The position numbers and the translations under genes were made by a program. The notes beneath the pieces were generated by a model. That model searched no databases, was not told where the DNA came from, and saw nothing but the letters and a program-made list of their open reading frames with translations. Shown one piece after another: positions 17,152-26,136 of a DNA stretch of 64,000 nt (position 1 is its first letter; the number at the start of each line of letters is the position of its first letter). The stretch is taken from assembly GCA_003640645.1 (NCBI GenBank), contig QGHH01000001.1, forward strand, positions 366,186 to 430,185, read 5' to 3'. This DNA comes from Fredinandcohnia aciditolerans (GTDB lineage: Bacteria > Bacillota > Bacilli > Bacillales > Bacillaceae_L).

Positions 17152-18096
17152 CTAAACTAGTTTAGTATTTTTTATCCATTCCTCTGTGCGCTTAATCCCT
17201 TCTACTAAACTAATTTCAGGATTCCACCCCAATAGCTTTTTAGCTTTTTCATAGTTGCACAATAATTTGGGAATCTCACTTTGAGGATGAATATGTTCAA
17301 CATGTTTGATTTGCGAAGAGTCCCCCGAAATTAATTTAGCTAAGTCATTAATACTGATATCTCGACCTAAACCTGCATTTACAATTTCACCATTCACCTT
17401 ATTTGAATAACCTGCTAATACTACGAATCTGGCGCAATCTTCTACATAAAGTAAGTCCCGAGTTTGTGTTCCTTCTCCATAAATAAATAGAGGCATTCCT
17501 TGAAGTTTATTTTTAATGAAGATGGCAACAACTCCTCCTTCACCGCCAGTTTTTTGGAAAGGCCCATATGTGTTAAACGGTCGGATTACTACAGCAGGGA
17601 GACCGTATGCATAATAATATGACAACACCATATTCTCTGCAGCAATTTTGGAGCCTGCATAAGGAGAAGCTGGTTTAATAGGGTCTGTCTCCTTAATACC
17701 ATCAAGATTCGTAGCTCGATCATAGACCATGCAAGTACTCATAAATACTAGCTTTACATTATATTGTTTGCATTTTTCTAGTATATTGAATGTACCAATC
17801 GTATCATTTTCAAAGGTAGTCTTGGGATCATCTATACTATCTTGAACATTAATACTTGCCCCTAAGTGATAACAAATATCAAATTCATTCTTAAATAATT
17901 TCTCAAGTAAAACCACATCATTTATGTTCCCTTTAATAAAGTCCTTAAAGTTTTTATCACTCATAAATTCTTCAAGGTTTTTTTCTCGTCCGTTAGACAG
18001 ATCATCTAAAACCCAGACATTATGACCATCATTCAAAAGCTTCTTTACAACCCATCTCCCAATAAAACCCGCTCCACCTGTAACTAGAACATTCAA
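17152..18096 (-). CDS. NAD-dependent nucleotide-sugar epimerase/dehydratase (extended SDR)
   Basis: 314 residues. TGGAGFIGRWVV at the N-terminus is the NAD-binding Rossmann motif. MSTCMVYD with SPYAGSK supplies the Ser and the Tyr-x3-Lys pair (around residues 122 and 145). RPFNTYGP and GEGTQTRDLLYVED are extended-SDR marks of UDP-sugar 4-epimerases and 4,6-dehydratases (GalE/LegB-like). Start is TTG at 18096 with AAAGGA upstream. It is extra to the six-step Pse pathway, so it may make a second sugar of the glycan. Confidence 0.82.
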   Translation of the reverse strand: MNVLVTGGAGFIGRWVVKKLLNDGHNVWVLDDLSNGREKNLEEFMSDKNFKDFIKGNINDVVLLEKLFKNEFDICYHLGASINVQDSIDDPKTTFENDTIGTFNILEKCKQYNVKLVFMSTCMVYDRATNLDGIKETDPIKPASPYAGSKIAAENMVLSYYYAYGLPAVVIRPFNTYGPFQKTGGEGGVVAIFIKNKLQGMPLFIYGEGTQTRDLLYVEDCARFVVLAGYSNKVNGEIVNAGLGRDISINDLAKLISGDSSQIKHVEHIHPQSEIPKLLCNYEKAKKLLGWNPEISLVEGIKRTEEWIKNTKLV

Positions 18097-18202
18097 ATCG
18101 TTTCATCCTTTCTAAATAAAATGTGTAAAAAAGCTCATCTTCTCATTTAACTGTTTTCGTAAACATGATTAGCTTATACTATTTCTTTCGGTTATGGCTT
18201 AA

Positions 18203-18430
18203 AGTCTCCTCAACGAAATGCGGAGGCGACTTGCACAGAAACGAGAAACTTGGCCACTACGACAAAGAAGCGTATTTGGCCTCTGAAGGAGGAGTTGAAA
18301 TTTCTCGAGCGACAAGTCGCTACTGTTCATGCGGTATCTCAAGTCACATGTTTTTCCGCTGGACTTTGAAGTTGCTTTTTTGAAAGAAACCGCACACGAA
18401 GAGATTGTATATACATTTCGAGGAGTCGCC
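18203..18430. repeat. MITE-like insertion with imperfect terminal inverted repeats
   Basis: A GC-richer block fills the 412-bp gap between pseB and the epimerase gene. Its left end AGTCTCCTCAACGAAATG (18203-18220) is inverted at the right end as CATTTCGAGGAGTCGCC (18414-18430), with two small mismatched parts. Inside, GCGACTTG and CAAGTCGC form a further inverted pair. Short open frames across it lack sensible codon use. The rest of 18097-18508 shows no gene. Confidence 0.5.
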
Positions 18431-18508
18431 ACATTATAATCAAATCAACTATGTTTGTACTTTATTATCAAAAAGCAACAATCTATTAGAAAAATTGCCC
18501 TTCATTTT

Positions 18509-19513
18509 TTAGATTAATTGTTCATTTATTAGTAACTGCCGTAATTCCTCAATCGAGAGAGGATTTTGATTCATTGAACTATAGGTACCGTATTTGGCCA
18601 TCTTTACATCTTTATAATTTAATTCTTTCTGATAGAGTCCTGGAATCACATACATATGTGGGAGTTCTAGTGCATTTTTGGATTCATCATATGTCATCAA
18701 TTCCTCGTACATTTTTTCTCCCGGTCTTAATCCAATTTCTTCTATAGTTATTTCATTAACTTCTAAGCCATATTTTTCACATGTTTCCTTGACTACAACA
18801 TCTGCCAATTTCCCTAATTGAATAACGGGCATTTTTAATACAAAAACTTCGCCCCCTTTTGCTTCTTGAAGAGCTTTTAATGTGAGTTCAGTTGCCTCAC
18901 TTAGTGTCATCATAAATCGTGTCATTTTACGATCGGTAACAGTAATTTTTTTATTTTCTAAAATTTGCTCTTTAAACAATGGAATCACTGATCCTCTGGA
19001 CCCCATAACATTTCCAAAGCGGACACTTGCAAAAATTGTATTTCTTTTCCCTTTACTATATTCAGCTGATGAAATTAATCTTTCTGCTGTAAGCTTCGTT
19101 GCGCCATAGGTATTAGTAGGTGAAATTGCTTTATCTGAGCTGGTAAATATCACCTTTTTCACACCCTGTGAATTAGCAGCTTTAATCACATTATAGGTAC
19201 CTTGTACATTTGTTAAGACTGCTTCAAAGGGATTATATTCACAAGACGATACATGCTTCATCGCAGCTAGATGTAGAACATAATCAATATCTTCCATAGC
19301 AGTATATACGCGTTCATAATCACGTACATCCCCAATTAAAAATCGAACATTGTCCCTCATACCTAATTCGTTTTGAAAATGGAACTGTTTAAATTCATCA
19401 CGACTAAAAATTCTTACAACACTTGGCTCCTCTTTAAGAATGGACTTAACAAGGCTTTTGCCAATAGTTCCAGTTCCACCAATGACTAAAATTCTTTTTC
19501 CTTTAAAGAACAT
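18509..19513 (-). CDS. pseB: UDP-GlcNAc 4,6-dehydratase (PseB-like, CapD family)
   Basis: A 334-residue short-form SDR dehydratase, the same length as Campylobacter PseB. VIGGTGTIGKSLVK binds NADP, AAMKHVSSCEYNPFEAV is highly typical of the family, and TSSDKAISPTNTYGATKLTA holds the catalytic Asp/Lys and Tyr-x3-Lys. The C-terminal LRPGEKMYEELM is the usual signature. It catalyses the first step from UDP-GlcNAc. GGGGGA precedes the ATG. It lies upstream of the other pse genes but is separated from them by the repeat-like block at 18203-18430. Confidence 0.9.
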   Translation of the reverse strand: MFFKGKRILVIGGTGTIGKSLVKSILKEEPSVVRIFSRDEFKQFHFQNELGMRDNVRFLIGDVRDYERVYTAMEDIDYVLHLAAMKHVSSCEYNPFEAVLTNVQGTYNVIKAANSQGVKKVIFTSSDKAISPTNTYGATKLTAERLISSAEYSKGKRNTIFASVRFGNVMGSRGSVIPLFKEQILENKKITVTDRKMTRFMMTLSEATELTLKALQEAKGGEVFVLKMPVIQLGKLADVVVKETCEKYGLEVNEITIEEIGLRPGEKMYEELMTYDESKNALELPHMYVIPGLYQKELNYKDVKMAKYGTYSSMNQNPLSIEELRQLLINEQLI

Positions 19514-19568
19514 CTCTATCCCCCTTCTTTCGTTCTTCCCAATGTTACTTTTTTGTGAAAATTCTTCC

Positions 19569-20849
19569 CTACTCTTCAGTTGAAAGACTTATATCGAATA
19601 AGTTTTCGTCGATTTTATGAATAATCACATTATTATTTGCATGTTCAATTACGTCGATTTTTTTAAAAAAGCTCCTGATTTGTTCCATTGTTAAAGTAGT
19701 GAATTTATAGGATTGTTTAAGATAATTGGAATCAGGTTGATAACTTCCTATTCTATTCAAAGGTTCATTATGAATGGTAAGTTGATTTAATAGTTGAATA
19801 ATCTTCTCATATGAAAATTGATCATCCATAGCTCCATAAAACTTTGATAAATAAGTGTTGGCAGTAGGATTATGAGGTGTGTACGTACCACTGCTTGTGG
19901 TTATTAATTGTACATAGTTTATTAATTCTCTAATACTAAAAGCCTTTACACTTAAATTGTTCGGTAAATCTACATCATAAAACCCACTGGAAAAAGGTAG
20001 GTAAGCAATAACTGGTTTTCGAAGTAGAAAGGCTTCAATACCTGTAGTGCATCCATTATGAATGACGATCCGAGAAGCTAATATCCAATTAATCACATTC
20101 CCCTCGTGTATAACGTGAATATTTCTATAGTTTGAGAACTGTTGTTCATATGTTGAGAAATTCTCCCCAGGATGTGGTCGTATCACAATATTCAGGGCCG
20201 GGAATTCTTTGGCTAATTCTGTTATCATTATTAAGAAACTCTCAAGCAAGTTCTTCATGTCTTGAATTCTTGGATTCAATTTGTTATTTCTTAATCCTGT
20301 AAAATCATTGTAAAGAGAAAATCTGGTATTTATGAGTATGAAATCACCGTAATTTTCTTGGATTTTATCAGAACTATCTTTATATAGTGAGTTAAACTTT
20401 TCTTTCAATAAATCAAACCTCGGATTGCCTACTATATAACACTTTTCACGGAATTGAGGATAGGAATTAATGATGGTTTCTTCCTGAAATTTCCCCCAAC
20501 AATATTCATGTGTAACATCCGTTAGCAGTTCATCACACATTCTACCTTTTACATATTTAGTAGTATCATGGATAATCAAACCCTCTTCATCCAATTCAAC
20601 AATCATATGCCCATACTTTTTCGCATTTCCTACTACTCGTTTTCGATAGCGATTAGGATATCCTTTAGAAAAAAATATCCCATTTGGAAACACGAACGAT
20701 GCTCTCTCCACTTTCGTGTGCTCCCCAATAATAACTCTATAGTTCTGCTTAACTGCGTAATAGGCTAATAGTAGTTTTGCATCTAATTCTCTTACCCTTG
20801 TTTCTATAGGCAAATACAGCCATTTTTGAACACGCTGGTTTTGTTCCAC
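19569..20849 (-). CDS. Surface carbohydrate biosynthesis protein, CDP-glycerol-transferase-like
   Basis: About 426 residues. The N-terminal KWLYLPIETRVRELDAKLLL and the central VIRPHPGE and IVIHNGCTTGIEAFLLRKP are typical of proteins annotated as surface carbohydrate biosynthesis, with a GT-B/UDP-GlcNAc-2-epimerase-like fold. I prefer GTG at 20849 because GGGGG lies 7 nt upstream and family members begin near KWLYLP. A GTG at 20903 lies almost on the predicted transcription start. First gene of the cluster, behind a SigK-type promoter. Exact reaction unknown. Confidence 0.68.
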   Translation of the reverse strand: MEQNQRVQKWLYLPIETRVRELDAKLLLAYYAVKQNYRVIIGEHTKVERASFVFPNGIFFSKGYPNRYRKRVVGNAKKYGHMIVELDEEGLIIHDTTKYVKGRMCDELLTDVTHEYCWGKFQEETIINSYPQFREKCYIVGNPRFDLLKEKFNSLYKDSSDKIQENYGDFILINTRFSLYNDFTGLRNNKLNPRIQDMKNLLESFLIMITELAKEFPALNIVIRPHPGENFSTYEQQFSNYRNIHVIHEGNVINWILASRIVIHNGCTTGIEAFLLRKPVIAYLPFSSGFYDVDLPNNLSVKAFSIRELINYVQLITTSSGTYTPHNPTANTYLSKFYGAMDDQFSYEKIIQLLNQLTIHNEPLNRIGSYQPDSNYLKQSYKFTTLTMEQIRSFFKKIDVIEHANNNVIIHKIDENLFDISLSTEE

Positions 20850-20910
20850 TCCTTTTCCCCCATTCACTGACAAGTACCAAGAAATTAGAAGTATAGATTT
20901 CACATATTGT

Positions 20911-20940
20911 TAAATTATGAAGTTAGGTATGGAAAAGGTG
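20911..20940 (-). promoter_or_regulatory. SigK-type promoter at the head of the Pse glycan cluster
   Basis: On the minus strand CACC (20940-20937) is followed after 17 nt by CATAATTTA (20919-20911), a full match to CATAnnnTA. Late mother-cell transcription of the whole glycan cluster would follow. The rest of 20941-21212 is AT-rich; it presumably holds the promoter for the rightward gene at 21213, which I could not place with confidence. Confidence 0.68.
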
Positions 20941-21212
20941 CTAGAAATCAATGTCCATTTTAAAACTAGTCTTTTATATCTTTAAGAAATAAATCGTGAA
21001 TGAGTATTTACATTCGGTAAAATACGGGATTAAGAGAGACTTAATGATTGCAATCATGAATGAAAGAACATGACAAAATAAAAACCGGATACATAATCTC
21101 TTAAATAACCGATATATGAATAAAATGTGCTTTTTTCATAGTAGATTTGCCGTCTCAATATTGAGGGTCAGTTTATATAATTTAGTATTGAGATGAAAGG
21201 AGGAAAATTGAT

Positions 21213-21524
21213 ATGCCTAAACATCATCATCACGATCATGATCATAATCATGGGAATGGGAATGGGAATGGGAATGGAGGAATCGGTGTAGTATTTATTT
21301 ACTGGAATTTTGATACTCAACAAGTTATTGAAGTTTTCAAAAGCCCAAATTGCTATGACACAGGTTGCCCACTCCTAGGACCTGGCGATTCCATTCTTGA
21401 AGCCCTTGCTTGTTTATACGCACAAGGATATCAACTTCAACCTGGTACAGTTGTTGTAACGAATGATGACGTAAGTGATGCAGAACGTATTGTACTGTAC
21501 ACTTTAGTAAGAGGAGTGAACTAA
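21213..21524 (+). CDS. His/Gly/Asn-rich probable spore-surface protein with DTGC domain
   Basis: 103 residues. The head is a low-complexity tract (HHHHDHDHNHGNGNGNGNGG), likely metal-binding and flexible. The tail (DTGCPLLGPGDSILEALACL, YAQGYQLQPG, VVTNDDV, YTLVRG) matches the tail of the protein at 34946-35320. The shared pattern is DTGC...CLYxQGx...DD...YTxVR. The AAGGAGG RBS is strong. The gene lies beside spore-coat genes and is followed by a terminator. I do not know a named family; a coat role is inferred from composition and location. Confidence 0.75.
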   Translation: MPKHHHHDHDHNHGNGNGNGNGGIGVVFIYWNFDTQQVIEVFKSPNCYDTGCPLLGPGDSILEALACLYAQGYQLQPGTVVVTNDDVSDAERIVLYTLVRGVN

Positions 21525-21540
21525 ACATTTAATCATAATG

Positions 21541-21575
21541 AGAAACCAAGAAACAAAATTCTTGGTTTCTTAATT
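21541..21575 (+). terminator. Terminator of the His-rich gene
   Basis: AGAAACCAAGAA pairs with TTCTTGGTTTCT, followed by a T-containing tract. The remaining intergenic DNA to 21822 shows no gene. Confidence 0.85.
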
Positions 21576-21822
21576 TAAGTTTCAAAACATTACGGATTTA
21601 CCTTTTTTATGGACAACCATTTACTCAAACCCTTTAGTTACTGACTAAATACATATATAATAAAATGTTTCCTCTTACTCAATGAACCTCAGAAAAATCT
21701 AGGCTTTTTCATCAATTTACTTTTGTATAGGCATCCATACAGGCTATTCCTAGGGGAATTATATAGAATAATATCATGATATGACGTTTGTCTATAAATT
21801 TCATTGATTGGTGGGAATAGAA

Positions 21823-22821
21823 ATGCATAATCCTAAAATATGGCTATCGGAAGCGGTCACAAGAATTCCTCAATCCAATATACCGGAACAGCAAAGATAC
21901 AATCATACAACAAATCCAACTACAAAAAAAAAGCATTCGAGGGGTGATGAGTGGGATCAAATAAATCTTACCGAATTGTTAAAATGTCCTCATAAAAAGC
22001 TATATGAAGGTCAAAGCCGTTTTCAAAACATCCATGTTTTGGAAGCAAAAGAAATTCGAATGTTTTTAGATGGACAATTACAATTTAGTTCTCTGGATGA
22101 GCGGATTTATCATGAAGCATTTGTTCATATACCGATGTCACTCACGAAGTCACATGAACGTATCTTAATCTTAGGAGGCGGTGACGGTCTCGCATTAAGG
22201 GAGGTACTGAAATACCCTGATGTAAAACATGTTGATCTTGTTGACATTGATCCAGAAATTTTACGTATAGCCAGAGAGGTACCTGAAATTGTTTCACTTA
22301 ATGAACAAGCATTTTATGATAAACGTGTGACTGCCTATGCTGAAGATGCTCGAACCTTTTTACAGACCGACAAAAGGAAGTATGATTTAATAATCGTTGA
22401 TTTTCCTGATCCAACGGATCCCGTTCTGGCAAGCTTATATTCATTAGAGATGTTTCAATCATTAGGTGATTGTTTAACAAGTAACGGTATGATTGTATGC
22501 CAGTCAAATTCTCCCGAGGATACTCCTATCGTGTATTGGAGCATTGGTCTAACTATGGAAAAAGCAGGATTTTATACTCAGGGCTACCATACCATCATTC
22601 CCTCATTTGGAGATTGGGGATTTCAATTAGGATCTAAAACCCCTTTAGCCACTCAACTAAGAGAAATTAATGTTCCATATCGAACACTACCTCCAAACCT
22701 AGGTAAGCTGTTTCATTTTAAAAGTCAGTTGTTATCTTATCGAGCAGAGGCAATTGTTAATCGTGAAAGTAATCCTCAATTAGATAAAATATTCCAAGAG
22801 GAAATTATTAAAGTATATTAA
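21823..22821 (+). CDS. Spermidine synthase-like aminopropyltransferase-fold protein (copy 1)
   Basis: 332 residues. A non-conserved, Asn/Lys-rich head of about 60 residues precedes an SpeE-like domain with LDGQLQFSSLDERIYHEAF, the SAM/decarboxylated-SAM loop ILGGGDGLALREVLKY and LVDIDPEIL, and an acidic catalytic segment IIVDFPDPTDPV. The last differs from the VDSTEPVGP of true SpeE and resembles broader spermidine-synthase-like proteins. The ATG at 21823 with GGTGG upstream is preferred to TTG at 21808. With metK and speD nearby, a polyamine function is plausible but unproven. Confidence 0.75.
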   Translation: MHNPKIWLSEAVTRIPQSNIPEQQRYNHTTNPTTKKKHSRGDEWDQINLTELLKCPHKKLYEGQSRFQNIHVLEAKEIRMFLDGQLQFSSLDERIYHEAFVHIPMSLTKSHERILILGGGDGLALREVLKYPDVKHVDLVDIDPEILRIAREVPEIVSLNEQAFYDKRVTAYAEDARTFLQTDKRKYDLIIVDFPDPTDPVLASLYSLEMFQSLGDCLTSNGMIVCQSNSPEDTPIVYWSIGLTMEKAGFYTQGYHTIIPSFGDWGFQLGSKTPLATQLREINVPYRTLPPNLGKLFHFKSQLLSYRAEAIVNRESNPQLDKIFQEEIIKVY

Positions 22822-22832
22822 AAACAAATTGA

Positions 22833-22860
22833 AAAAAAGCTACCCTCGGTAGCTTTTTTA
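22833..22860. terminator. Terminator between the two SpeE-like genes
   Basis: AAAAAAGCTACC and GGTAGCTTTTTT form a hairpin with T-runs in both directions, suited to the convergent genes on each side. Confidence 0.85.
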
Positions 22861-22937
22861 GTTAATTATGAATAATGTACCATCATTCATATTTCATTAA
22901 AGCTTATTTCAAATCGAAATTAGGTAAATATTTAGAA

Positions 22938-23843
22938 TTAAAATACTCTATTCGTAATATCAATTAAAACGGTATTTTGATCTGTTTGTACCTTTCCTGT
23001 GTTTTTATTAACTTTAAGATAATATGGCAGTCGGAACATTTCCCTTAATCGACTAGTTGTTAAATAATCAGCTTTAGTTATCATAGATAAATTTTCGACT
23101 CGAACATTGCTTGTCGTAGCAAGACAAAATAACCAATCCTCTCCATCTTCTGGTTCAAAGTAATGGTATGGAAAAACGTTAAAGCCAGCTTTAAAGAGAG
23201 TATTATAGATACTCCATAAATACTCAGGGGTTGTATCCGCAGTAGAACACCCTACACTAATGGCTCCTCCTGTTTCTAAACGACTTTTTATTAGACTGTA
23301 AAACTCTAAACTAAAAAGACGAGAAAGAGAAGGGTTTTTATCCGTGGGCTCTGGGAGGTCTACAATTATTACGTCCCATTTTGTTGTATTATTTTCTAAA
23401 AATTTTCTGCCATCTTTAATAATTGTTTGTACTTTTGGATGGTTCAACGACCCGTTATTAAATTGAACCATCCCCTTTAATTTTTTCCCGAAATATACCA
23501 TCTCTTTATCAATGTCTAATGTAACCACTTTCTCTACATCAGTATAAAGCAGAACTTCTCGGGTCGTTATCCCACCTCCACCTCCAATGTTCAAAACCTT
23601 TTTCCGGCTTCGAGCAGCAAGCATCGGAGCATGCACCATTGCTTCCGCAAATCTACGCTCATCAGGTGTTGTACCAAACATCATATGCCCATTACTATAG
23701 ATTAATAGTTCACCATCTTCTTCTACAAGTGCTATTTTTTGTGTCGGCGTCTTATAAGTTCGTAAAACTACATAATCACCATCAGGTTCTTCTTCCAAAC
23801 TAATGTAGTCTCTAATAGAATCAGAATCCTTATAATTACTCAT
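22938..23843 (-). CDS. Spermidine synthase-like aminopropyltransferase-fold protein (copy 2)
   Basis: 301 residues. GELLIYSNGHMMFGTTPDER and EAMVHAPM correspond to the substrate gate of SpeE proteins; VLNIGGGGGITTREVLLY with VTLDIDKEM is the nucleotide-binding part, and IIVDLPEPTDKNPS is the acidic active-site region. Note GGGGG in place of GGGDG in copy 1. ATG at 23843 is chosen: AAGGAG is 8 nt upstream, whereas GTG at 23849 leaves only 2 nt. It is convergent with copy 1 and has diverged strongly from it. Confidence 0.75.
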   Translation of the reverse strand: MSNYKDSDSIRDYISLEEEPDGDYVVLRTYKTPTQKIALVEEDGELLIYSNGHMMFGTTPDERRFAEAMVHAPMLAARSRKKVLNIGGGGGITTREVLLYTDVEKVVTLDIDKEMVYFGKKLKGMVQFNNGSLNHPKVQTIIKDGRKFLENNTTKWDVIIVDLPEPTDKNPSLSRLFSLEFYSLIKSRLETGGAISVGCSTADTTPEYLWSIYNTLFKAGFNVFPYHYFEPEDGEDWLFCLATTSNVRVENLSMITKADYLTTSRLREMFRLPYYLKVNKNTGKVQTDQNTVLIDITNRVF

Positions 23844-24022
23844 AACCACAACTCCTTGTTATTATTGTCTTTTTTAAATGCTATTCATTGGATAATGTGG
23901 ATGTTCGTAATATCCGCTCTTGTAGCAATAATAGGGACAAATCAATTTGTTACACCCGAAAATAATAATATCGATTTAATACTTCTTTTATGGTGTATTC
24001 GCGTTTCTAATTTCCTATACTT

Positions 24023-25216
24023 CTAGCCCCCTTCTTTTAAAACTGTTATCTTATCCGTTTTTTCCCAAGGTAAAGAAAGATCATTTCTTCCAAAGTGTCC
24101 ATAACAAGCAGTTTGTAAATAGATTGGACTTCTTAGGTGTAACATATTTATAATACCCGCAGGGCGAAGATCAAAGTGTTGGCGAATTAATTCAACTATT
24201 TGGCTATCTTCTATTTTGCCGGTTCCATAGGTTTCTACAGCTATAGAAACTGGTGAAGCCACACCTATGGAATAAGCCAGCTGTACCTCACATCTGTCTG
24301 CAATACCGGCTGCAACAATATTTTTAGCAACATAACGTGCTGCATATGCTGCAGAACGATCTACTTTGGTTGGGTCTTTACCTGAAAATGCTCCACCTCC
24401 ATGCCTAGCAAAACCACCATACGTGTCAACGATTATTTTACGGCCAGTTACTCCCGCATCCCCCATAGGTCCCCCAATGACAAAACGACCAGTTGGATTT
24501 ATGAAATACTTTGTCTCATTGTCTATTAAATGATTCGGAACTACATGTGGAATGACATGATGGTGCAGATCTTTTTTAATCTGTTCAATTGATATTCCTG
24601 GATCATGTTGCGTTGAAATAACGATTGTATCAATACGAATAGGCTTATAATCTTCGTACTCCACTGTTACTTGTGCTTTCCCATCTGGACGTAAATACCC
24701 AATCGTCCCATTCTTCCTTACTTCAGATAAACGTCTTACAAGACTATTAGATAAATAGGTTGCTAAAGGCATTAACTCTGGCGTTTCATTACAAGCAAAC
24801 CCAAACATGATTCCTTGATCACCAGCACCGATCGCTTCAATATCATTTTCATTCAGCAATCCTTCGCGTATTTCTAATGCTTGGTCAACCCCCATTGCTA
24901 TATCAGGAGATTGCTTATTTAACGCTACTAAAATTTTACAAGAATCCGCATCAAAACCATATTCAGGATTTGTATAACCAATGCTCCGAATCACATCTCT
25001 TACGACTTTTAAAAAATCAATCGAGCAGCTTGTTGTAATTTCACCGGATAGAACAACAAAATCCGAACTAACCATGGTCTCACAAGCTACACGAGCGTTA
25101 GAATCTTTTTGAAAAATGGCATCTAAAACAGCATCAGAAATTTGATCACACATTTTATCTGGATGTCCTTCAGTAACAGATTCTGTAGTAAATAAGTGTC
25201 TTTGTTTTTTATTCAA
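24023..25216 (-). CDS. metK: S-adenosylmethionine synthetase
   Basis: A 397-residue methionine adenosyltransferase of normal length. [20 protein letters not shown] at the N-terminus, [20 protein letters not shown] in the middle and [21 protein letters not shown] towards the end are the ATP, methionine and phosphate motifs. The start is TTG at 25216 with GGAG 10 nt upstream. It makes SAM from ATP and methionine. Its place between aminopropyltransferase-like genes and speD suggests a dedicated SAM supply for polyamine synthesis, perhaps as a second copy, since metK normally lies elsewhere in Bacillus. No S-box leader is visible. Confidence 0.93.
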   Translation of the reverse strand: MNKKQRHLFTTESVTEGHPDKMCDQISDAVLDAIFQKDSNARVACETMVSSDFVVLSGEITTSCSIDFLKVVRDVIRSIGYTNPEYGFDADSCKILVALNKQSPDIAMGVDQALEIREGLLNENDIEAIGAGDQGIMFGFACNETPELMPLATYLSNSLVRRLSEVRKNGTIGYLRPDGKAQVTVEYEDYKPIRIDTIVISTQHDPGISIEQIKKDLHHHVIPHVVPNHLIDNETKYFINPTGRFVIGGPMGDAGVTGRKIIVDTYGGFARHGGGAFSGKDPTKVDRSAAYAARYVAKNIVAAGIADRCEVQLAYSIGVASPVSIAVETYGTGKIEDSQIVELIRQHFDLRPAGIINMLHLRSPIYLQTACYGHFGRNDLSLPWEKTDKITVLKEGG

Positions 25217-25429
25217 TCTACTTCATCTCCTTCCAATTGAAACCACTACAGTATGCTACGATAAACCGAAGTATCATGCTTGGACTCCCATCTACTTTAC
25301 ATAAATTCCTACCTCTACGAACCAAAGGTATAGCAGACCATTTTCAAGTAAATAAGGACAACCGTACAATCTATTCCTTTCTATTCACATATCATGATGG
25401 AAATGGAAAAATGAGGGGAATGATGTAAT

Positions 25430-25849
25430 TTGAACATGGAGGGGAAGCATATTATTATAGATGCTTTCGAATGCGATGCTGTATATTTAAACGATATTAC
25501 GTATTTAGAAAAATTGTGTAATGAAGCCGCTTTAAACACAGATATGGAGGTCTTATATACTTACTTCCATCAATTTCAACCACAAGGGGTAACAGGCATG
25601 TTAGTTTTGTCAACATCACATATTTCCATTCACACTTGGCCTGAAGAAGGTTACGCCTCCTTAGATTTTTATACGTGCGGAGATCATAACCTTAACTCAC
25701 AAGTTAAATTTCTACTACAAGGATTATCTTCAAAAAATGCAATGGTTTATAGTTTTTCACGGGGCGTTTCCTATCCACAAATTATTCAATGTAAAAACAT
25801 ACGATTTAACGACACTATGCTAGATGATACTGATTTACAACAAGAATAA
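25430..25849 (+). CDS. speD: S-adenosylmethionine decarboxylase-like proenzyme (SpeD class 1)
   Basis: 139 residues of the small bacterial SpeD type. GVTGMLVLSTSHISIHTWPE surrounds the pyruvoyl-forming Ser (residue 63); His in IHTW and Cys in DFYTCG, both needed for processing, are kept. The residue before the Ser is Thr, where canonical SpeD has Glu (ESH). Start could be TTG at 25430 or ATG at 25436; GAGGGG lies 11 nt before the TTG. It is transcribed divergently from metK. Expected reaction: decarboxylation of SAM to supply aminopropyl groups; a changed substrate is possible. Confidence 0.85.
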   Translation: MNMEGKHIIIDAFECDAVYLNDITYLEKLCNEAALNTDMEVLYTYFHQFQPQGVTGMLVLSTSHISIHTWPEEGYASLDFYTCGDHNLNSQVKFLLQGLSSKNAMVYSFSRGVSYPQIIQCKNIRFNDTMLDDTDLQQE

Positions 25850-25976
25850 GAAGCCTAGATGAAACACAATTGAACCAAAGCTACTCCTTTCTTGTCGCTG
25901 AATTTGACTTGTTCCTACTAAATTTGATGAAAAAATAGGGTAGTAAAAAATGAATACCAACTGCTATTTTTATACG

Positions 25977-26008
25977 GCATGACTTCTACTAGTCATGCCT
26001 TTATTATT
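25977..26008 (+). terminator. Terminator downstream of speD
   Basis: GGCATGACT and AGTCATGCC hairpin followed by TTTATTATTTTT. The flanking DNA (25850-26136) has no recognisable gene. Confidence 0.8.
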
Positions 26009-26136
26009 TTTCTGCACTTCTATTAGATGATGGAGGAAATACTCTATGAAAAATGGTTAAACTTGCTGTTACTTCTGTCCACGCTATTTCAAAATACTTG
26101 CATTTAATATAATACGAGCCAAGAGGAGGTGTGATA

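Noticed and set aside
18165-18432. Open frames on both strands in the pseB-epimerase gap
   Set aside because: They lie in the MITE-like block and have no RBS or family signature.
21823-23843. Simple annotation of both genes as spermidine synthase SpeE
   Set aside because: The catalytic segment reads DFPDPTDP or DLPEPTDK instead of DSTEPVGP, so only the fold can be claimed.
25237-25428. 63-codon frame between metK and speD
   Set aside because: No RBS; it fills the divergent promoter region and its translation matches nothing recognisable.
25217-25429. S-box (SAM) riboswitch upstream of metK
   Set aside because: No S-box core motifs or terminator seen in the divergent region.
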